NCBI RefSeq assembly: GCF_900176205.1
Contig: NZ_LT859959.1
Location: 1,860,001 to 1,924,000 of the forward strand
Length of the DNA: 64,000 nucleotides
Origin: Bradyrhizobium sp. ORS 285
GTDB taxonomy: Bacteria > Pseudomonadota > Alphaproteobacteria > Rhizobiales > Xanthobacteraceae
Reading direction: 5' to 3'
Below are positions 35,367 to 45,479 of the stretch, one piece after another (position 1 is the first letter of the stretch; the number at the start of each line of letters is the position of its first letter). A model generated the notes under the pieces. That model ran no database searches. It saw nothing but the letters and a program-made list of their open reading frames with translations, and had not been told where the DNA came from. The translations under genes were made by a program, and so were the position numbers.

Positions 35367-35519
35367 GCGCACCCCAGCGTTGATCCCGCGGGAACTGTAT
35401 CGCTTCTAAGCGTGGCGGAACAAGGTACCGACTCGCGGCTATGCACGGTGGGCAGAAGGTGCTACAGCGTTGGGCTACGGGCCATCTGCCCACCGCTGTT
35501 TCCCACCCTTTCCGGCCGC

Positions 35520-36869
35520 ATGAAGAACGACCAGCTGCTCGCCCAGATCACGGAGTTCTGCCGCCAGTCGGACATGGCGGAATCGACGTTCGGCCGGCGG
35601 GCCGTCAACGACGGCAAGCTCGTGCAGCGGCTGCGCGAGGGCAAGCGCATCACCATCGATACGCTGGACCGCATCCAGGCGTATATCGCGGCCTCCACGG
35701 GCACGCTGCCGCCGCCGCGGCTCGACGTGGTGCCGGAGAAGCGCGACCCCAAGAGCAATTTCCGCTTCTTCGAGAACCGCCAGAAATATCTGCTGTTCGT
35801 GCACACCTGCAGCGAGAAGCGGGTGGTCGCCGAGCGCGTCGGTCTCGAGCTCGCCAGCATTCATCCGCGTCCGCCGGCGCTGCGGCTGTTCGACGCCGGC
35901 GTCGGCGATGGCACCGTGCTGTCGAAGGTGCTGCGGACGATGCACGGCCGTTTTCCACACATTCCGTTCTATGTCGCCGGCAAGGAGCTGAGCCTCGAGG
36001 ACGTCCGGCTGACCCTGGAAAAGGTGCCGGACCGGCTGTTCGAGCATCCGGCCTCGGTGTTCGTGTTCACCAACATGAACTATGCCGAGGCGCCCTGGCT
36101 GACGCCGGCCTCACCGTCGGTGGCGGCCTCGATGATCTGGCACGAGGTCGTGCTGCAGGGTGATTCCTCGGGCGATTTCGAGGCGCAGATCACGGCGCTG
36201 AAGCCGTTCCTGGAGCAGAACTGGCGCGCCAACGTCTCGCAGCGCACGGGCATGCCGGTCTATGAGCGCCCGATCGCGCTGGTGCTGTACCGCGAGGACC
36301 ACCGCTTCCTGCTCGACAACATCATTCCCAGGGCAGGGCGGGTCGAGGCCAATTTCGACCTGATCATCGCCTCGCAGCCCTATCGGGCGCGTTCCTCGGT
36401 GAATTTCCGCGCCAAACGGATCATCGCACCGCTGGCGCGGGCCCTGAAACCCGGCGGCCGGCTGATCGGAATCCACTCCCACGGCCAGGATCCGGGCCTG
36501 GAAATCATCCAGTCGGTCTGGCCCGGAGAAAATCCTTTCTCGGTCAGCCGGCATGAGCTATTGCGCGCCGTCAAGTACGAGCTGGGCTCCAGTGGGCGGG
36601 ACTTAAATTTTAACGCCTATGCGGACAATCGCTCGATTTTCAGGTATGAGATGGAGGCTCTGCCCAACGAGGTCACCGGTGCGATCGGAACCTCGACGGC
36701 CTTTGCAGCCTGGAACGCGGCGGTGTATGTCGCGCAGATCGAGGAAGACCGCCTGACCGAGGTGGCCCACTCGTCCCGCGCGCTCGATGCCGCCAGAGAG
36801 GTCCTGCGAAAGCACAACGGGCTGTGGTTCTACGACGAGTCCTACGTCATCTCGCGGCGTCGCGACTGA
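35520..36869 (+). CDS. HTH plus methyltransferase-like protein upstream of metK
   Basis: 449 residues from ATG 35520. The N-terminal ~65 residues look like a helix-turn-helix ([37 protein letters not shown]). A Rossmann-like methyltransferase fold follows: [18 protein letters not shown] is a good SAM-binding motif I, and [15 protein letters not shown] resembles the late strand and helix. I do not know a named family. It ends 76 bp before metK on the same strand. The domain order suggests a SAM-sensing or SAM-using regulator of metK; this is inference. The ribosome binding site is weak. Confidence 0.82.
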   Translation: MKNDQLLAQITEFCRQSDMAESTFGRRAVNDGKLVQRLREGKRITIDTLDRIQAYIAASTGTLPPPRLDVVPEKRDPKSNFRFFENRQKYLLFVHTCSEKRVVAERVGLELASIHPRPPALRLFDAGVGDGTVLSKVLRTMHGRFPHIPFYVAGKELSLEDVRLTLEKVPDRLFEHPASVFVFTNMNYAEAPWLTPASPSVAASMIWHEVVLQGDSSGDFEAQITALKPFLEQNWRANVSQRTGMPVYERPIALVLYREDHRFLLDNIIPRAGRVEANFDLIIASQPYRARSSVNFRAKRIIAPLARALKPGGRLIGIHSHGQDPGLEIIQSVWPGENPFSVSRHELLRAVKYELGSSGRDLNFNAYADNRSIFRYEMEALPNEVTGAIGTSTAFAAWNAAVYVAQIEEDRLTEVAHSSRALDAAREVLRKHNGLWFYDESYVISRRRD

Positions 36870-36945
36870 CATCCTGGGGATCAATCGAGGTCACCTTGAG
36901 ATCAATACAAACGACCGCCGTGGGCGGCAAAGAAGGGGTTGCTTG
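36870..36945 (+). promoter_or_regulatory. metK leader with hairpin before the ribosome site
   Basis: Between the upstream gene and metK. A short hairpin CCGCC-GTG-GGCGG (about 36916-36928) sits directly before the AAGAAGGGG ribosome site. It does not fit the SAM-II or SAM/SAH riboswitch patterns I know, so it is listed only as a possible regulatory structure. Confidence 0.35.
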
Positions 36946-38142
<1,197 letters not shown>

Positions 38143-38149
38143 TTCATAC

Positions 38150-38271
38150 GTCATCTCCCCTCGCGCGCGGGGAGAGATGACTGCCGATGCCCCGCATCGG
38201 TGTCGTTAGATTGAAGACGGCGGCAGAAGGCCGCCATTGCCTCTCCCCGTAAGGAACGGGGAGAGTGATCT
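38150..38271. repeat. Palindromic repeat between metK and ahcY
   Basis: CTCCCCTCGCGCGCGGGGAGAG at the left and CCTCTCCCCGTAAGGAACGGGGAGAG at the right, with GGCGGCAGAAGGCCGCC inside. It belongs to the CTCTCCCCG family (see 11392). It may separate metK and ahcY mRNA levels. Confidence 0.8.
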
Positions 38272-38341
38272 GGACTGCGCCTCGACGCGTCTATCTCATT
38301 CGTTACGATCAGTTCGAATTCATCCGACCAGGAACCCCCAC

Positions 38342-39763
38342 ATGACCGCCAAGCCAGGTTTTACCGACTACATCGTCAAGGACATGTCGCTCGCCGAGTT
38401 CGGCCGCAAGGAGATCTCGCTTGCTGAGACCGAGATGCCCGGCCTGATGGCGACGCGCGAGGAGTATGGCCCGAAGCAGCCGCTGAAGGGCGCGCGCATC
38501 GCAGGCTCCCTGCACATGACCATTCAGACCGCGGTGCTGATCGAGACGCTGGCCGCCCTCGGCGCCGACATCCGCTGGGTCTCCTGCAACATCTACTCGA
38601 CCCAGGACCACGCCGCGGCCGCGATCGCCGCCGCCGGCATCCCTGTGTTCGCCGTCAAGGGCGAGACCCTGGTCGACTATTGGGACTACACCGCCAAGCT
38701 GTTCGACTGGCATGGCGGCGGCCATCCGAACATGATCCTCGATGACGGCGGCGACGCCACCATGTACGTCCATCTCGGCCTGCGCGCCGAGAACGGCGAT
38801 ACGGCGTTCCTCGACAAGCCGGCCTCCGAGGAAGAGGAAGTGTTCTTCGCGCTGCTGAAGAAGCAGCTCAAGGAGAAGCCGAAGGGCTACTTCGCCGAGA
38901 TCGCCAAGTCGATCAAGGGTGTCTCGGAAGAGACCACCACCGGCGTGCATCGTCTGTACGACATGCAGAAGGCCGGCACGCTGCTGTGGCCGGCGATCAA
39001 CGTCAACGACAGCGTCACCAAGTCGAAGTTCGACAACCTCTATGGCTGCCGCGAGTCGCTGGTCGACGGCATCCGCCGCGGCACCGACGTGATGATGTCG
39101 GGCAAGGTCGCGATGGTCGCGGGCTTCGGCGACGTCGGCAAGGGCTCGGCCGCCTCGCTGCGCCAGGCCGGCTGCCGCGTCATGGTCTCAGAGATCGATC
39201 CGATCTGCGCGTTGCAGGCATCGATGGAGGGCTATGAGGTGGTGACGATGGAAGATGCCGCGCCGCGCGCCGACATCTTCGTGACCGCCACCGGCAACAA
39301 GGACATCATCACCATCGAGCACATGCGCGCGATGAAGGATCGCGCCATCGTCTGCAACATCGGCCACTTCGACAACGAGATCCAGGTCGCCTCGCTGAAG
39401 AACCTGAAGTGGACGAACATCAAGCCGCAGGTCGACGAGATCACCTTCCCCGACGGCAAGCGCATGATCCTGCTGTCGGAAGGCCGCCTCGTGAACCTCG
39501 GCAACGCGATGGGCCATCCGTCGTTCGTGATGTCGGCGTCCTTCACCAACCAGACGCTGGCGCAGATCGAGCTCTACGCCAACAACAAGGACGGCAAGTA
39601 CAAGAAGGAAGTCTACGTGCTGCCGAAGTCGCTCGACGAGAAGGTGGCCCGCCTGCACCTCGCCAAGATCGGCGTCAAGCTCACCGAGCTGCGCCCCGAC
39701 CAGGCCGCCTATATCGGCGTCAAGCAGGAAGGCCCGTTCAAGTCGGACCACTATCGCTACTGA
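38342..39763 (+). CDS. ahcY: Adenosylhomocysteinase
   Basis: 473 residues from ATG 38342, preceded by AGGAA. SAH substrate region [16 protein letters not shown], active site [24 protein letters not shown] loop [10 protein letters not shown] and the C-terminal KSDHYRY that reaches into the partner subunit are intact. It has the insert (about 155-190) typical of this class. The enzyme removes SAH made by methyltransferases, so with metK and the methyltransferase-like gene this locus covers SAM supply and recycling. Confidence 0.97.
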   Translation: MTAKPGFTDYIVKDMSLAEFGRKEISLAETEMPGLMATREEYGPKQPLKGARIAGSLHMTIQTAVLIETLAALGADIRWVSCNIYSTQDHAAAAIAAAGIPVFAVKGETLVDYWDYTAKLFDWHGGGHPNMILDDGGDATMYVHLGLRAENGDTAFLDKPASEEEEVFFALLKKQLKEKPKGYFAEIAKSIKGVSEETTTGVHRLYDMQKAGTLLWPAINVNDSVTKSKFDNLYGCRESLVDGIRRGTDVMMSGKVAMVAGFGDVGKGSAASLRQAGCRVMVSEIDPICALQASMEGYEVVTMEDAAPRADIFVTATGNKDIITIEHMRAMKDRAIVCNIGHFDNEIQVASLKNLKWTNIKPQVDEITFPDGKRMILLSEGRLVNLGNAMGHPSFVMSASFTNQTLAQIELYANNKDGKYKKEVYVLPKSLDEKVARLHLAKIGVKLTELRPDQAAYIGVKQEGPFKSDHYRY

Positions 39764-39795
39764 GTTCTGCGCTTACGCGCGGCGGAGACAGCGAA

Positions 39796-39821
39796 GGCCG
39801 GGGCATTGCCCCGGCTTTTTT
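39796..39821 (+). terminator. Rho-independent terminator of ahcY
   Basis: GCCGGGGC-ATT-GCCCCGGC followed by six T residues, 33 bp after the ahcY stop. Confidence 0.92.
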
Positions 39822-39830
39822 GTTCTCTGC

Positions 39831-39985
39831 GTAGGGTGGGCAAAGCGCCGTCTTGCTCAGTGTCTCGACAAACGACGGCAGAAGCGTGCCCACCACGATC
39901 GGGCATCGCATGCATCACGGTGGGCACGGCGCGCAATGGATCTGCGAATGACGCGACGGCGTCGTCCGCGCCTTTGCCCACCCTA
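39831..39985. repeat. Inverted repeat, GTAGGGTGGGCAAAGCG family
   Basis: GTAGGGTGGGCAAAGCG at the left is matched by CGCCTTTGCCCACCCTAC at the right, with CGTGCCCACC / GGTGGGCACG arms inside. A cruciform-type repeat in the convergent gap after ahcY. Confidence 0.8.
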
Positions 39986-40011
39986 CGGCCGCGGCGCTCT
40001 GCACGGACGTT

Positions 40012-40085
40012 GTCATTGCGAGCGAAGCGAAGCAATCCAGGGATGTGGGCGAGACTCTGAATTGCTTCGCTTCGCTCGCAATGAC
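40012..40085. repeat. Palindromic repeat, GTCATTGCGAGC family
   Basis: The arms GTCATTGCGAGCGAAGCGAAGCAATCC and AATTGCTTCGCTTCGCTCGCAATGAC are nearly perfect complements. Same family as 2061-2140. With the previous repeat it fills the ahcY-to-peptidase gap. Confidence 0.88.
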
Positions 40086-40146
40086 GGAGAATGCGCGCGC
40101 TCTAGGACATCACTCGGGCGTCGCCACCCCGGCAGCGGCGAGACGA

Positions 40147-41187
40147 TCACCCCGTCCGCCGCGACGCCAGCGCAGACGCCCGCACGGTCTTCGCGCGCTT
40201 CCCCGCGTGATGCTCCTGCCGCGCCGCGATCCGCTTGTGCTTCTTCGTCTCCACCGCGGCGACCTTCACGGCCGGCGTGCGGTGCTTGGTGTATTCCTCG
40301 CCGTCGACCGGGCCGACATGCGGCGGGTCGCGGTCGAGATAGGGGCGGCCGACACCAAAACTCTTGCCGTTGGCGTCGACCCATTTCCACAGCTGCTCGG
40401 TCGCCACCCAGCGCTGTGCGCGCGTCGCGCCGTTGACGCTGACGATGTCGGCGGCAAGGCCGTGGCCGTAGCCGCCGCGCAGGCTGCCGCCGTGATAGGA
40501 TCGGTTGGTGGCAGCCTTCAGCCCGCTCGCGATCTCCTGGCGATAATCGTCGCGGAAGCCGCTGGTGATGCCGGGCGCGAGACCTGTGGCCTCCGCGGCG
40601 TGCAGCGTGTGAAACAGCTTCAGCTTGAAGCCGCGGTCCATGCCGCCGATCACATATTCCGCCATGCTGCGGCCGACGCGCTCGGCGGCCTTCGGATCCT
40701 TCCAGGCGAAATCATTGTCGACGAGCCTGGTGAAGCTGCGTGTCACCTTCACCATGCGGCCCTTGCGCTTGATCGTGACGACACGGCGCTCGGTCTCCCT
40801 GATCTTGTCGAGCTTCGGCGCGCGCTCATACAGCGCAAACAGATAGCGATCGACACAGGCGTCGATGTCGGGGCACTCGTCGAGGATCTCGATGCGATCG
40901 GCGCTGGCGACGGTAGATCTCGGTACTTCGCCCGCGGCCGTCGGCGCGACCAACTCATCGACGGGCAGGGGAGCCGACGGCGTGATCGATGCCGTCGTCA
41001 GCGCTGTCTCGGATGAGAGCGGCTGCGTGGCTGTCGGTGCCGTCGTTGTCGATGCCGTCACTTCCGCCACGACCGGCGTCGTCGCTGGCTCCGGCTCGGC
41101 GGCTGCCGCGGGCCAGGCGATGACGCAGCCTGCGAGAACAACCGATCGGCACAACGCACGCGTGGTGAACTGCTGCGAGCTCATCAT
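40147..41187 (-). CDS. Exported M15-like zinc peptidase
   Basis: 346 residues from ATG 41187, which has GGGGAGG upstream. Signal peptide ends AWPAAAA. A threonine/alanine-rich spacer follows, then from about residue 190 a peptidase M15 type domain: GYGHGLAADIVS supplies the His and Asp zinc ligands in the usual GHxxGxAxD-like context, and DRDPPHVGPV the second His. The C-terminal tail is very basic and histidine-rich. Such enzymes trim peptidoglycan peptides. The substrate is not proven. Confidence 0.75.
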   Translation of the reverse strand: MMSSQQFTTRALCRSVVLAGCVIAWPAAAAEPEPATTPVVAEVTASTTTAPTATQPLSSETALTTASITPSAPLPVDELVAPTAAGEVPRSTVASADRIEILDECPDIDACVDRYLFALYERAPKLDKIRETERRVVTIKRKGRMVKVTRSFTRLVDNDFAWKDPKAAERVGRSMAEYVIGGMDRGFKLKLFHTLHAAEATGLAPGITSGFRDDYRQEIASGLKAATNRSYHGGSLRGGYGHGLAADIVSVNGATRAQRWVATEQLWKWVDANGKSFGVGRPYLDRDPPHVGPVDGEEYTKHRTPAVKVAAVETKKHKRIAARQEHHAGKRAKTVRASALASRRTG

Positions 41188-41332
41188 CCGGCCTCCCCAA
41201 GATCCGTGCTCCTGCAGGCAGGAGCGGTCAGGCATCCGATACCTGCGATTGTTCGGCGCTTCGCGGCAGGGTGCAATAACACAGCGGGCGTCGTTGGCAG
41301 CTTTTGCGGGAACTGTGTCCTCAGTGCAACGA

Positions 41333-41971
41333 TCAGGGATTGTGAGTTCCCTGTGTCCCCGATGAGTCCGTTTGGCGTTGGAGTCCGCGCTGCATCGTGC
41401 GCCGTAGCAGCTTGCGCCCCGTCAGCATGGCGCGCGCGAGGTTCTCGCCCTGCAGACGGCTGACCAGCACGACGCCGGCGACATGCAGCACGACCAGCGG
41501 GATCAACAGATACGAGGTGATCTCATGGGTATCCTCGACCCACCACACGCCGAAGAACCGCACCGTCACTTGCATCGCGCCGGTGACGGCGGACACGATC
41601 AGCACGAGCAGCAGCACCAGCTGCATCGCCGTGCCGGCCGGGTTGAGGCCGAGATAGCGCCCGGTCTTGCCGCGCCGCAGATTCCACAAATAAGCCGGTG
41701 TCGCGCGGAGCCGGGCGCGGAGGCTGCGAAAGCGCGAATGGCGCGTGCCGAGAACGCCCCAGATCAGCCGAAAGGTGAGCAGCCCGAGGATCGCGTAGCC
41801 GGCCACGCGATGCAGGCCATCATAGACGTTCGGTGTGACCCCGGCGACGACCACCAGCGCGGCCAGCATCCAATGCCACAGGCGCAAGGGAAGATCCCAG
41901 ACCAGCACGGTCTCGGCCTGGTCTGGGTCCTTGGAGCTCGATCTCGGAGCTGTGCCGTGCATGGCCGTCAC
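41333..41971 (-). CDS. Cytochrome b561 family protein
   Basis: 212 residues with four membrane helices and the family's haem histidines: VLVWDLPLRLWHWMLA in the first helix, LHRVAGYAILGLL in the second, and HEITSYLLIPLVVLHVAGV in the last two. It transfers electrons in the inner membrane, probably from quinol to a periplasmic acceptor. The first codon is a GTG with no clear ribosome site; ATG 41962 is equally possible. A PepSY-type secreted protein gene lies just upstream on the same strand, an arrangement often seen with b561 proteins. Confidence 0.88.
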   Translation of the reverse strand: MTAMHGTAPRSSSKDPDQAETVLVWDLPLRLWHWMLAALVVVAGVTPNVYDGLHRVAGYAILGLLTFRLIWGVLGTRHSRFRSLRARLRATPAYLWNLRRGKTGRYLGLNPAGTAMQLVLLLVLIVSAVTGAMQVTVRFFGVWWVEDTHEITSYLLIPLVVLHVAGVVLVSRLQGENLARAMLTGRKLLRRTMQRGLQRQTDSSGTQGTHNP

Positions 41972-42003
41972 ATCAGGGCGTGCAGCGATGCTGCACGCGT
42001 GCC

Positions 42004-42045
42004 GATTACTTGGCGCAGATTACTTGGCGCCGACTACTTGGCGAT
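42004..42045 (-). repeat. Three 14-bp tandem copies over a stop codon
   Basis: GATTACTTGGCGCA, GATTACTTGGCGCC and GACTACTTGGCGAT follow one another. On the minus strand each reads GCCAAGTA(A/G)TC. The copy nearest the gene provides the stop of the PepSY protein; the others place TAA in the two other frames. Confidence 0.9.
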
Positions 42046-42312
42046 CGTATGCTTCAGGCTGAGGTCTTCCGGGCTGTAGAACAGCTCATACAGCTTGCCG
42101 GCCTTGACGCCATAGACCTCGTAGCAGCTGCCCTCGACCTTGGAACGCCGCACCTCATAGCCCGCATCCTTGGCCTTCGCCTCTGCCTCGGCGGCCGGCT
42201 TCCACTGGGGCTTGTCGAGCTTGGTGCAGTCCTTGTAGCCGTCGGCCAGGGCCGGCGAGATGGCGAAGCCGGCGAGTGCGGCGCCGATCGCGGCAGCGAT
42301 GGTCAGTCTCAT
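42034..42312 (-). CDS. Small secreted PepSY-type protein
   Basis: 92 residues from ATG 42312, which has GGAGGG upstream. Signal peptide ends SPALA before DG. The mature part matches the PepSY_2 pattern found in small periplasmic proteins: KPQWKPAAEAEAKAKDAGYEVRRSKVEGSCYEVYGVKAGKL-type, with two cysteines. Related proteins are thought to accompany cytochrome b561 and redox systems. The downstream gene is a b561 protein, 63 bp away. Function is inferred from this pairing. Confidence 0.83.
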   Translation of the reverse strand: MRLTIAAAIGAALAGFAISPALADGYKDCTKLDKPQWKPAAEAEAKAKDAGYEVRRSKVEGSCYEVYGVKAGKLYELFYSPEDLSLKHTIAK

Positions 42313-42506
42313 CAATCCCTCCAATGAGCAAAATCAAACACGATGCATCGTGGGATCAGGGAAGACGGCAATGGCCGCAATGTGTCAACGGAGCGGCAGC
42401 TGGAATCGCTCTTAGAGCTTTTCCAGATTGAGGTTGGCCCCTTAAAACACGGCCCGTAGCGATGTCACCGGCATCCGCGACGTTAGGTCTCGCTGCTCGC
42501 CAAAAC

Positions 42507-42797
42507 CTACTCTCGACGCGCAAACACAGCGGAGCGTCCGGGTGCATTCGGCACGGGATCCGGCAGATCGATCCGCAGACACTGCGCCCGGACGGTTGCG
42601 TCCGGAAAGTCCGCCATCACCTCCGTCTCCACGCAACTCATCGACTCCCGGTCATCCTCTGACATGCTGCCGTCGAAGATGCAGAAGATGTCGATCTTGC
42701 GATCGACGAGCTCAAACTGAACGGTCCGCAGCGATGGCGTCACCTCGCCGAGAAGAGCGCGGGTCAGGGATAGAAAAACGGACGATCTCTCAAGCAC
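42507..42797 (-). CDS. Hypothetical protein, 96 residues
   Basis: Starts with GTG 42797 (MLERSSVFLSLTRALLGEV). It has no signal peptide or membrane segment. It is acidic in the middle (FDGSMSEDDRESMSCVETEVMADFP), and its alternating hydrophobic pattern suggests an alpha/beta fold. The layout reminds me of small immunity-protein families, but no firm match can be claimed. The ribosome site (GAAAGG) is distant. No obvious partner gene adjoins it. Confidence 0.6.
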   Translation of the reverse strand: MLERSSVFLSLTRALLGEVTPSLRTVQFELVDRKIDIFCIFDGSMSEDDRESMSCVETEVMADFPDATVRAQCLRIDLPDPVPNAPGRSAVFARRE

Positions 42798-43096
42798 GGC
42801 TCAAACTCTGACCTTTCGACGGATCCCCGCAAGCAGGCGCGAAGACGACAGGTGTCACCCTCGTTGAACAGGACCAGCGAGGGGATCGTCAACGCAGGCA
42901 GCGCCGTCGCTGGACGATGCTGCCGATCTCTGTCAAGATGTTCGGCATGATCTTGCATGTTCACATCGCAGGCGCGGCGCTCAGCCGTCGAATTACCGAC
43001 CCGGCCTGATCCGTCGGGCCGGGCGCGGTTGCCTGCGAATGCCATGTTGTGAACGTTTCGGCGCCTGAGGCGGCGCCGCATGTGAGGTCTCGATCC

Positions 43097-43588
43097 ATGT
43101 CTCCGAACCCACCCATGCTGCACCTCTTGTGCGGCAAGATCGCTGCCGGCAAGTCGACGCTCGTGGCGGAGCTCGGCCGGCGCCCGGCCACCGTCGTGAT
43201 CGCCGAGGACGATTGGCTGGCGCAGCTCTATCCGGGCGAGCAGACGAGCCTCGCCGACTATGTCCGGAATTCCTCGCGGCTGCGTGCCGTGATGGGCCCG
43301 CATGTCGTCGCGCTGCTGCGCGCCGGCGTTTCGGTAGTGCTGGATTTCCCCGCCAACACGCTGGCGAGCCGTGCCTGGATGCGCGGCCTGTTCGAAGCCG
43401 CCGGCGTGTCGCACCAGCTGCATCATCTGGACGTGCCCGATGACGTCTGCAAGGCGCGGCTGCGGGCGCGCAATGAAGCGGGTGGGCATGCGTTCAATGT
43501 GACCGACGAGGAGTTCGATCTGTTCACCTCGTATTTCGTGGCGCCGACGCCCGAGGAAGGTTTCGACGTTGTTGTGCATCGGTCGTAA
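43097..43588 (+). CDS. P-loop kinase-like ATPase (AAA_33 type)
   Basis: 163 residues from ATG 43097, with GTGAGG nine bases upstream. Walker A GKIAAGKSTL near residue 12; AEDDWLAQLYPGEQ, the usual substrate-side acidic motif; VVLDFPANT as Walker B-like strand; and an arginine lid DDVCKARLRARNEAG. It resembles small-molecule kinases such as chloramphenicol or zeta-toxin-like kinases. The substrate is unknown. It ends 19 bp before the LprI-like gene on the same strand. Confidence 0.82.
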   Translation: MSPNPPMLHLLCGKIAAGKSTLVAELGRRPATVVIAEDDWLAQLYPGEQTSLADYVRNSSRLRAVMGPHVVALLRAGVSVVLDFPANTLASRAWMRGLFEAAGVSHQLHHLDVPDDVCKARLRARNEAGGHAFNVTDEEFDLFTSYFVAPTPEEGFDVVVHRS

Positions 43589-43607
43589 GCTCGGACACGG
43601 AGTTGGA

Positions 43608-44480
43608 ATGATGCGTGGGTTCTGGGGTGTCGTCGTCTCCATGGGAGTCTTCCTCCCCGCTTGTCCGGCCCAGGCGCTGGATTGTGCAAAGGCGCAGCAG
43701 CCTGTCGACAAGATCATCTGCGCCACGCCGGAGCTGAGGAAGGCGGACGAGGCGATGAGCGCCGCCTATTTCAAGCTGCTGCGCGAGACGACGGATCCTG
43801 AGTTTCACGAGGCGCTGATCCGGAGCCAGCGGCGCTGGCTCAAGACGCGGTCCGGTGGCGTCGACCGGTTTGGTGCGGCCGAGAACGATTCGGAAGCCCA
43901 GCTAAGCGACGCGCGCATCCTCCTGGACCTCACACGGGGCCGAGCATACCAGCTGCAAAGCGGCGCGTTTACCCGCGCCCTCGAGCGGCAACGGCAGATC
44001 GTTGCGAAGGACAGCGGCGGTGCATTCGCCGGCTATGATCCGGCATCATGCTTCTTCTCGCCTCCGCCTTATGGAAACTGGAACTATACGTGCCTCAGCA
44101 GCATGTATCGTCAGCACCAGGACCGCATCTGTAGCGTGAGCTTGGAATGGGCCAGCGGACATATCTCGGAGACGCGGAGCCTCGACGTCGTCAAGGACGG
44201 CCTCGCGAGCCCAAAGGCGAGCTGCGCAATCCGCGATTTTGCCGGCGACGATAAATGCCCCGAGCCCGATGATGACGCGGATACCAAGGACATCGCGCAT
44301 TGGACCATAGCGTCGCCGGGAGCGGCCTCAGTGCCCGCGCCAACGCCGGAGCGGCGCTGGAAATATGACCCGGATGCCGACGCGCGCCTGGATAATCAAC
44401 CATGGATGCAGGATTGTCTGTTTGCGCCGGTCTTCCCGCCACCCGGCCAGACCCGACCGGCTCCCGGAGCCAAACCGTGA
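43608..44480 (+). CDS. Exported protein with LprI/DUF1311-like N-terminal domain
   Basis: 290 residues. Signal peptide ends AQALDC. Residues ~25-90 match the DUF1311/LprI pattern: CAKAQQPVDKIICATPELRKADEAMSAAYFKLL, with LIRSQRRWLKTR, a helix hairpin with conserved cysteines known from a mycobacterial lysozyme-inhibitor lipoprotein. The C-terminal ~200 residues are cysteine-containing and unrecognised, ending in a proline-rich tail. Two adjacent ATGs (43608, 43611) compete as start. Confidence 0.78.
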   Translation: MMRGFWGVVVSMGVFLPACPAQALDCAKAQQPVDKIICATPELRKADEAMSAAYFKLLRETTDPEFHEALIRSQRRWLKTRSGGVDRFGAAENDSEAQLSDARILLDLTRGRAYQLQSGAFTRALERQRQIVAKDSGGAFAGYDPASCFFSPPPYGNWNYTCLSSMYRQHQDRICSVSLEWASGHISETRSLDVVKDGLASPKASCAIRDFAGDDKCPEPDDDADTKDIAHWTIASPGAASVPAPTPERRWKYDPDADARLDNQPWMQDCLFAPVFPPPGQTRPAPGAKP

Positions 44481-44483
44481 CAG

Positions 44484-44571
44484 TCCCGTAGCGGGATGAG
44501 CGCAGCGACATCCGGGCTCGCGGAGACGGCGTGTAAGACCTGGATGTCGCCGCATTCATCGGGGCTACAAG
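44484..44571. repeat. Inverted repeat, GTAGCGGGATGAGCGCAGCGACATCCGGG family
   Basis: GTAGCGGGATGAGCGCAGCGACATCC at the left is mirrored by GGATGTCGCCGCATTCATCGGGGCTAC at the right. A further half copy, CCGGGATGAGCGGAGCGAGC, occurs at about 45333-45360. Confidence 0.75.
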
Positions 44572-44578
44572 GCCACTC

Positions 44579-45310
44579 CTAGTGGCTCTCTAGCCCGATC
44601 CTGAACCGCCTATTTTGCCGCCCCTTGTTGTCCACCTTCAGAATCCGAATGCGCCGCGCCTGCGCGGTCGACACCAGATGTGTGCCGCCGCAGGCCTGGC
44701 GGTCGAGGCCGTCGATATCGACGATGCGGATCATGCCGTCGGCCTGGCGCGGCGGGGCGACGGATTTGGCGCGGAACAGGCCGGCGGTCGCCTGCGCGGC
44801 GTCGTACTCCATGTCGAAGGAGCGCACCGGACGGCCGTCGGCGATGGCCGCGTTGACGGCGTCCTCGATGGCGCGCAACTGCTCCGACGCGACTTTCGGT
44901 AGATCGAAATCGACGCTGAATTCGTCGGCGTCGGTCATGCGGACGCCGGTCAGCAGTGCGCCGTCGAGCAGCGTGTAGACGGCGCTGTTGACGAGGTGGG
45001 CGACCGTGTGCTGCTCGCACATCCGCTGTCGAAAGGCGAGATCGACATGGAGCTCGATCGTGCCGTCGGGAATGGCGTCGTCTCCGATCAGGTGCCAGAG
45101 GCCGACAGCGGTCGGCTCGAAGCCCACGACGTCGCGCACGATCCCGTTCCACGCGATCGTGCCGCGGTCCGGCAGCTGTCCGCCGCCGCCGGGATAAAAT
45201 GGCGAGCGCGCCAGCAGCACCGCGCCCGGGCGCGCGTCAAGCGCTGGGATGTCGAGCTCAAGCACATCGGGATGGTCGACGGCGAAAGGGCGGGGCAGGA
45301 AGTCGGTCAT
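44579..45310 (-). CDS. AlaX-type alanyl-tRNA editing protein
   Basis: 243 residues, AlaX-M size. FYPGGGGQLPDRG is the N-terminal glycine-rich motif of AlaRS-related editing proteins; the zinc site is formed by HTVAH (residues ~100) and CGGTHL (~208). The protein hydrolyses Ser or Gly mischarged on tRNA-Ala. It stands alone on the minus strand, convergent with the LprI-like gene. Confidence 0.93.
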   Translation of the reverse strand: MTDFLPRPFAVDHPDVLELDIPALDARPGAVLLARSPFYPGGGGQLPDRGTIAWNGIVRDVVGFEPTAVGLWHLIGDDAIPDGTIELHVDLAFRQRMCEQHTVAHLVNSAVYTLLDGALLTGVRMTDADEFSVDFDLPKVASEQLRAIEDAVNAAIADGRPVRSFDMEYDAAQATAGLFRAKSVAPPRQADGMIRIVDIDGLDRQACGGTHLVSTAQARRIRILKVDNKGRQNRRFRIGLESH

Positions 45311-45479
45311 GTAACGACGGCTCGCGTGGCGTGGCCGGGATGAGCGGAGCGAGCTTCGGGCGCGGCGATGCGCAAGGCTCCGAATGTCGTCGCGCTCGGA
45401 CAGCCCGCGAAAAGAGGATACGCAGCATCACGCCGTGACGCAAATGGCCGGTCAGACCTGTTCGGCGCTCAGCGCCGCC

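Noticed and set aside
34662..35519. In-frame upstream extension of the gene at 35520
   Set aside because: Runs antisense through the retropepsin gene and is a shadow; the true protein starts at ATG 35520.
36870..36945. SAM riboswitch upstream of metK
   Set aside because: The leader does not show the SAM-II or SAM/SAH conserved bases I know; only a simple hairpin is present.
43524..43808. Minus-strand frames opposite the kinase and LprI-like genes
   Set aside because: Shadows without start signals; the plus-strand genes have domains and ribosome sites.
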